DNA from: Thermoplasmata archaeon
GTDB taxonomy: Archaea; Thermoplasmatota; Thermoplasmata; SG8-5
Length of the DNA: 7,633 nucleotides
Assembly (NCBI GenBank): GCA_023136815.1
Contig: JAGLQM010000037.1
Coordinates: 1 to 7,633 of the forward strand
Reading direction: 5' to 3'
Each line of letters starts with the position of its first letter. Positions within the stretch are counted from its first letter, which is position 1. The position numbers and the translations under genes were made by a program. This document shows positions 5,811 through 7,633 of the stretch, one piece after another. Under the pieces are notes generated by a model. It did not search any database, had not been told where the DNA came from, and worked only from the letters and a program-made list of their open reading frames with translations.

Positions 5811-6314
5811 ATGAATCAATTTCTTACCGACACAAGGGCAGTGGAAGGCCTGCCGCTTAAATTGATAATAACGGCCATAGTGTTAGCCATCACCATTCCC
5901 ATGATGTTCGGCGCATTGAGAACCTATGATAGATCCAAGGTCGAGCAGGAAATAAAGTCGGAAATTGACAGGTTCATTTCAATGGCCCAGTTAGTATATT
6001 CATCAGGATCGGGTAATAGTGCGGTACTTGAGTTCAGGGCTGCAAAAAGCACCTTCACAGGTATAGATTATGTCAGATTCGGGGATGTGCCTGACGGTAA
6101 TTATTCCTCTGTCGTTCGATATAGAATAAGCGGCATGCCAGAGGTTCCGACGGTCATTCTATCGCCGAATGTTCCATTGATGTCCTCAGGCAATTCAACC
6201 TTTGAAATAATGTCCGGCAATTATCAAATAATCGCCGAATGCCTGACCACCCTGTCAGATCTAAATGGTGACGGGCTGGCTCCGGATAATTATGTTCAAC
6301 TATCGCTTGTTTGA
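5811..6314 (+). CDS. Pilin/pseudopilin-like secreted protein
   Basis: Protein of 167 residues. A short N-terminus (1-9) leads into RAVEGLPLKLI (9-19) and a hydrophobic helix (about 18-35), nearly the same signal block as the preceding protein. The helix continues into a charged amphipathic stretch (YDRSKVEQEIKSEIDRFISM, 39-58) as in the extended alpha-1 helix of pilins, then a beta-rich globular part (70-167) with AVLEFRAA, VRYRISGMP and YQIIAECLTT. DLNGDGLAPDNYVQ (149-162) carries a D-x-N-x-D-G pattern that could bind calcium; this is a guess from the motif. The ATG follows the stop of the first gene by eight bases with no obvious ribosome site, so translational coupling is likely. The pair probably supplies subunits of one surface structure; the ATPase and platform protein are not in the window. 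Stop TGA. Confidence 0.75.
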   Translation: MNQFLTDTRAVEGLPLKLIITAIVLAITIPMMFGALRTYDRSKVEQEIKSEIDRFISMAQLVYSSGSGNSAVLEFRAAKSTFTGIDYVRFGDVPDGNYSSVVRYRISGMPEVPTVILSPNVPLMSSGNSTFEIMSGNYQIIAECLTTLSDLNGDGLAPDNYVQLSLV

Positions 6315-6319
6315 ATTCA

Positions 6320-6411
6320 ATTTTTGATACTTTGAATATTAATATAATGTCAAAAATAGGCTCTCAGGGTGGCTTGTTTTGTTGGCATTAACCAAGACCA
6401 CTTATTTTTAT
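6320..6411 (+). terminator. Probable terminator region of the pilin-like operon
   Basis: Just after the second pilin-like gene an 8-bp inverted repeat, ATTTTTGA (6320-6327) with TCAAAAAT (6350-6357), is followed further on by the T-rich tract TTATTTTTATT (6402-6412). T-tracts are the main archaeal termination signal; the exact stop point cannot be fixed. Confidence 0.4.
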
Positions 6412-6433
6412 TCAACTGTCAAACTTGGGTTTC

Positions 6434-6598
6434 ATGGCTGATTCAGAATTAGGCGCATTAGCAATATTAGGTGAAATCTGTCGAAATTTTGCTCGATGTT
6501 CCCATATTCGAAAAGAATCCTACCATCTTGAAATACTGTCAGATCATTTTTTAACTTTCTTCAATCCACCATATGGGTCATCCCATTCATCCCAGTAA
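6434..6598 (+). CDS. Possible 54-residue small protein, unknown
   Basis: The frame begins MADSELGALAILGEICRNFA and runs to a TAA at 6596-6598, overlapping by 55 bases the 3' end of the convergent JAMM gene. In its favour, the first 40 codons look protein-like (alternating hydrophobic and charged residues, helix-friendly), and a T/A-rich box (6402-6411) lies about 27 bases before the ATG, the spacing of leaderless genes here. Against it, the same tract may simply be the pilin-operon terminator, the last 14 residues are just antisense of the JAMM gene, and I recognise no family. Treat as a weak candidate. Confidence 0.25.
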   Translation: MADSELGALAILGEICRNFARCSHIRKESYHLEILSDHFLTFFNPPYGSSHSSQ

Positions 6599-7140
6599 AC
6601 CTCGAATCGAACTATCCGGCCTTTTTCTTCCTGAACACGGAACGCCTCTATTTGGATATTCAGCGGATCAATAACAATGGCCACTTGATGGCGGCTAACA
6701 AAAGTACCCTCATGAGTTCGAAGGTCAGTTTTCGATAAAAAACATCCATAGCCAGGATGGGAATGATACCATCCCACTACAACATAATCGAACCCTGCAT
6801 CATCCAGATTTTCAAAGAGCGTTTGAAATGATCCTGAGTCAAATTTTACGGAAACCGATGTTGCATCCAAATCTGTTGTCACAACATCCCTGACCAGCAC
6901 ATATTCTTGCCCCTCCCAGATTCTTACCTCGCCCAGCAGAAGGCCCATGACCTCAAGTTTTTGGCTACGGAATGCCATGGCATGATTTCTCATTTTTGCC
7001 TCGGCATGCTTGCTCACATAGGCGGCTATTATTTCTCCAGGTTCTGTTGTTTTCTTGTGCCAAATATGCTGCCTGATATTTTTCGGCGGTGCCTTTTCAA
7101 GAATTTCTCGTTTGGTCTCAGAAATAATATTAACCGACAA
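6544..7140 (-). CDS. Rpn11/CSN5-type JAMM (MPN+) metalloprotease, predicted ubiquitin-like deconjugase
   Basis: Zinc isopeptidase of 198 residues. The full JAMM motif is present: Glu63 in KLEVMGLLLGEV, then HSHPGYGCFLSKTD (126-139) giving His126, His128, Ser136 and Asp139. The surroundings VVGWYHSHPGYGCFLS (121-136), VAIVIDPLN (153-161) and IEAFRV (164-169) match proteasomal Rpn11 and CSN5 much more closely than the bacterial JAB/Mec+/RadC types. Known relatives remove ubiquitin from substrates or process modifier precursors to a Gly-Gly end. About 38 residues precede the MPN core and have no counterpart I recognise; the tail is short and basic, without the C-terminal extension of Rpn11. The start is a TTG (7140-7138) with AGGGGG seven bases upstream, overlapping the E2 reading frame by 11 bases, so translation is probably coupled. 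No ATG upstream fits. Stop TGA. Confidence 0.92.
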   Translation of the reverse strand: MSVNIISETKREILEKAPPKNIRQHIWHKKTTEPGEIIAAYVSKHAEAKMRNHAMAFRSQKLEVMGLLLGEVRIWEGQEYVLVRDVVTTDLDATSVSVKFDSGSFQTLFENLDDAGFDYVVVGWYHSHPGYGCFLSKTDLRTHEGTFVSRHQVAIVIDPLNIQIEAFRVQEEKGRIVRFEVYWDEWDDPYGGLKKVKK

Positions 7141-7627
7141 TTTTGGGCCCCCTGTGTATCTTTGCTGGCAACTCTGTCGGAGAATATGGTTTATTAATGA
7201 ATTTATCAGATGCCATCATGCAGCTGTCTGTCTTGTATGGATTCATTGGATTGGGATTGACTAATAGGCTTTCCACACCCTTGATGAATCCCAATAGATT
7301 TGAAGAAAAGTTCCAGGAATCAAGAAGCCTCGTACAGACATAGCCACCGTCCCTGGGCAGCATGATATTGGGATGAAAAATCGGGGTCTGCCAGCGCACT
7401 ATTGGCTTCTCATATGGATATCCTTGAGTAATGATAATTCTTAATTGATGTTCTGCCCTGTCTATTACTTGTCCTTTTACCAATACTGGGCCATAAATAT
7501 CCCTCATTGCCACGTCCAGAGTAACTGGTAATTCTGAAAATTCCTCGTCAGAGCATTCGATGATATAATTCAAATTATTCCTGCACATTGCCAGTTCATT
7601 AATGAGCCTTGACCGCAGAACATTCAT
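7130..7627 (-). CDS. Ubiquitin-conjugating enzyme E2-like protein (UBC fold), possibly 5' incomplete
   Basis: Protein of 165 residues as read from ATG 7627. It should carry a ubiquitin-like modifier as a thioester from an E1 to a substrate or E3. N-terminal helix RSRLINELAMCRNN (5-18), then beta strands, then YPYEKPIVRWQTPIFHPNI (70-88): the YP...P...F-x-TP-x-FHPN core of E2s, with HPN at 85-87. Active-site Cys98 sits in GGYVCTRLLDSW, and SSNLLGFIKGVESLLVNPNP (108-127) matches the E2 helix and PNP segment after the cysteine. All key catalytic residues (Asn87, Cys98) are kept. N87-to-C98 is about three residues longer than in Ubc4/UbcH5-type enzymes, and the last C-terminal helix is replaced by a short Pro/basic tail. 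The frame stays open to the window edge, so the true start may lie beyond 7633. It directly precedes and overlaps the JAMM gene. Confidence 0.92.
   Translation of the reverse strand: MNVLRSRLINELAMCRNNLNYIIECSDEEFSELPVTLDVAMRDIYGPVLVKGQVIDRAEHQLRIIITQGYPYEKPIVRWQTPIFHPNIMLPRDGGYVCTRLLDSWNFSSNLLGFIKGVESLLVNPNPMNPYKTDSCMMASDKFINKPYSPTELPAKIHRGPKIVG
7148..7153 (-). promoter_or_regulatory. Ribosome binding site for the TTG-started JAMM gene, inside the E2 coding region
   Basis: The minus strand reads AGGGGG, seven bases before the TTG at 7140. It can pair with the anti-Shine-Dalgarno sequence with one G-U. It supports the TTG start in the absence of any usable ATG. Confidence 0.5.
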
Positions 7628-7633
7628 TGGAAG

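Noticed and set aside
6544..6580. Gly-Gly near the C-terminus of the JAMM protein as a modifier-like tail
   Set aside because: The protein is a clear metalloprotease with no beta-grasp domain before the Gly-Gly, so the dipeptide is probably incidental.
7143..7343. Plus-strand frames opposite the E2 gene
   Set aside because: Antisense shadows of a frame with intact HPN and active-site cysteine motifs.

Overview
The window is archaeal. It opens inside a gene for the archaeal/eukaryotic-type basal factor TFB. It also has an archaeal-architecture SRP RNA with terminal helix 1, TATA-box promoters at leaderless spacing, an archaeal e-MtaB-type tRNA methylthiotransferase, a geranylgeranyl-reductase-family flavoprotein, and two pilin/archaellin-like secreted proteins. 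The mix of leaderless promoters, a tandem GNAT protein and the shared 'RAVEGLPL' signal segment suggests a euryarchaeal lineage near Thermoplasmatota. That placement is inference, because no rRNA is present.

Layout. Positions 1-618 (+) hold the 3' two thirds of tfb, which ends in a perfect inverted repeat that swallows part of its stop codon. Convergent to it on the minus strand is a run read from right to left: SRP RNA (2796-2488), tRNA methylthiotransferase (2368-1124) and a small two-helix membrane protein (1091-771). A 79-base divergent promoter region separates the SRP RNA from a leaderless FAD-dependent reductase (2875-3885, +). Convergent to the reductase are a tandem-domain GNAT acetyltransferase (5027-4107, -) and, directly behind its TAG stop and in the same frame, a fragment of a second acetyltransferase (4106-3930). 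After a noncoding gap comes a two-gene operon of short membrane-anchored pilin-like proteins (5377-5802 and 5811-6314, +), the first carrying an Ig-like ectodomain.

The most notable part is the right end. On the minus strand a ubiquitin-conjugating E2-like protein (7627-7130; HPN motif, active-site Cys98) overlaps by 11 bases an Rpn11/CSN5-type JAMM metalloprotease (7140-6544; Glu63, His126, His128, Ser136, Asp139 all present). This is the conjugation/deconjugation core of a eukaryote-like ubiquitin system. Its modifier, E1 and any E3 are not in the window and, if linked, would lie beyond 7633. Archaeal ubiquitin-like operons are known from Caldiarchaeum and Asgard archaea, and E2/JAB cassettes from bacterial defence islands. 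An E2-JAMM pair in a genome of this apparent type is the best candidate for something little described.

The other unexplained signals are a non-GNRA tetraloop in the SRP RNA, a hairpin competing with the SRP RNA terminal stem, the in-frame acetyltransferase fragment after the amber stop, and the unusual pilin-like signal sequences.
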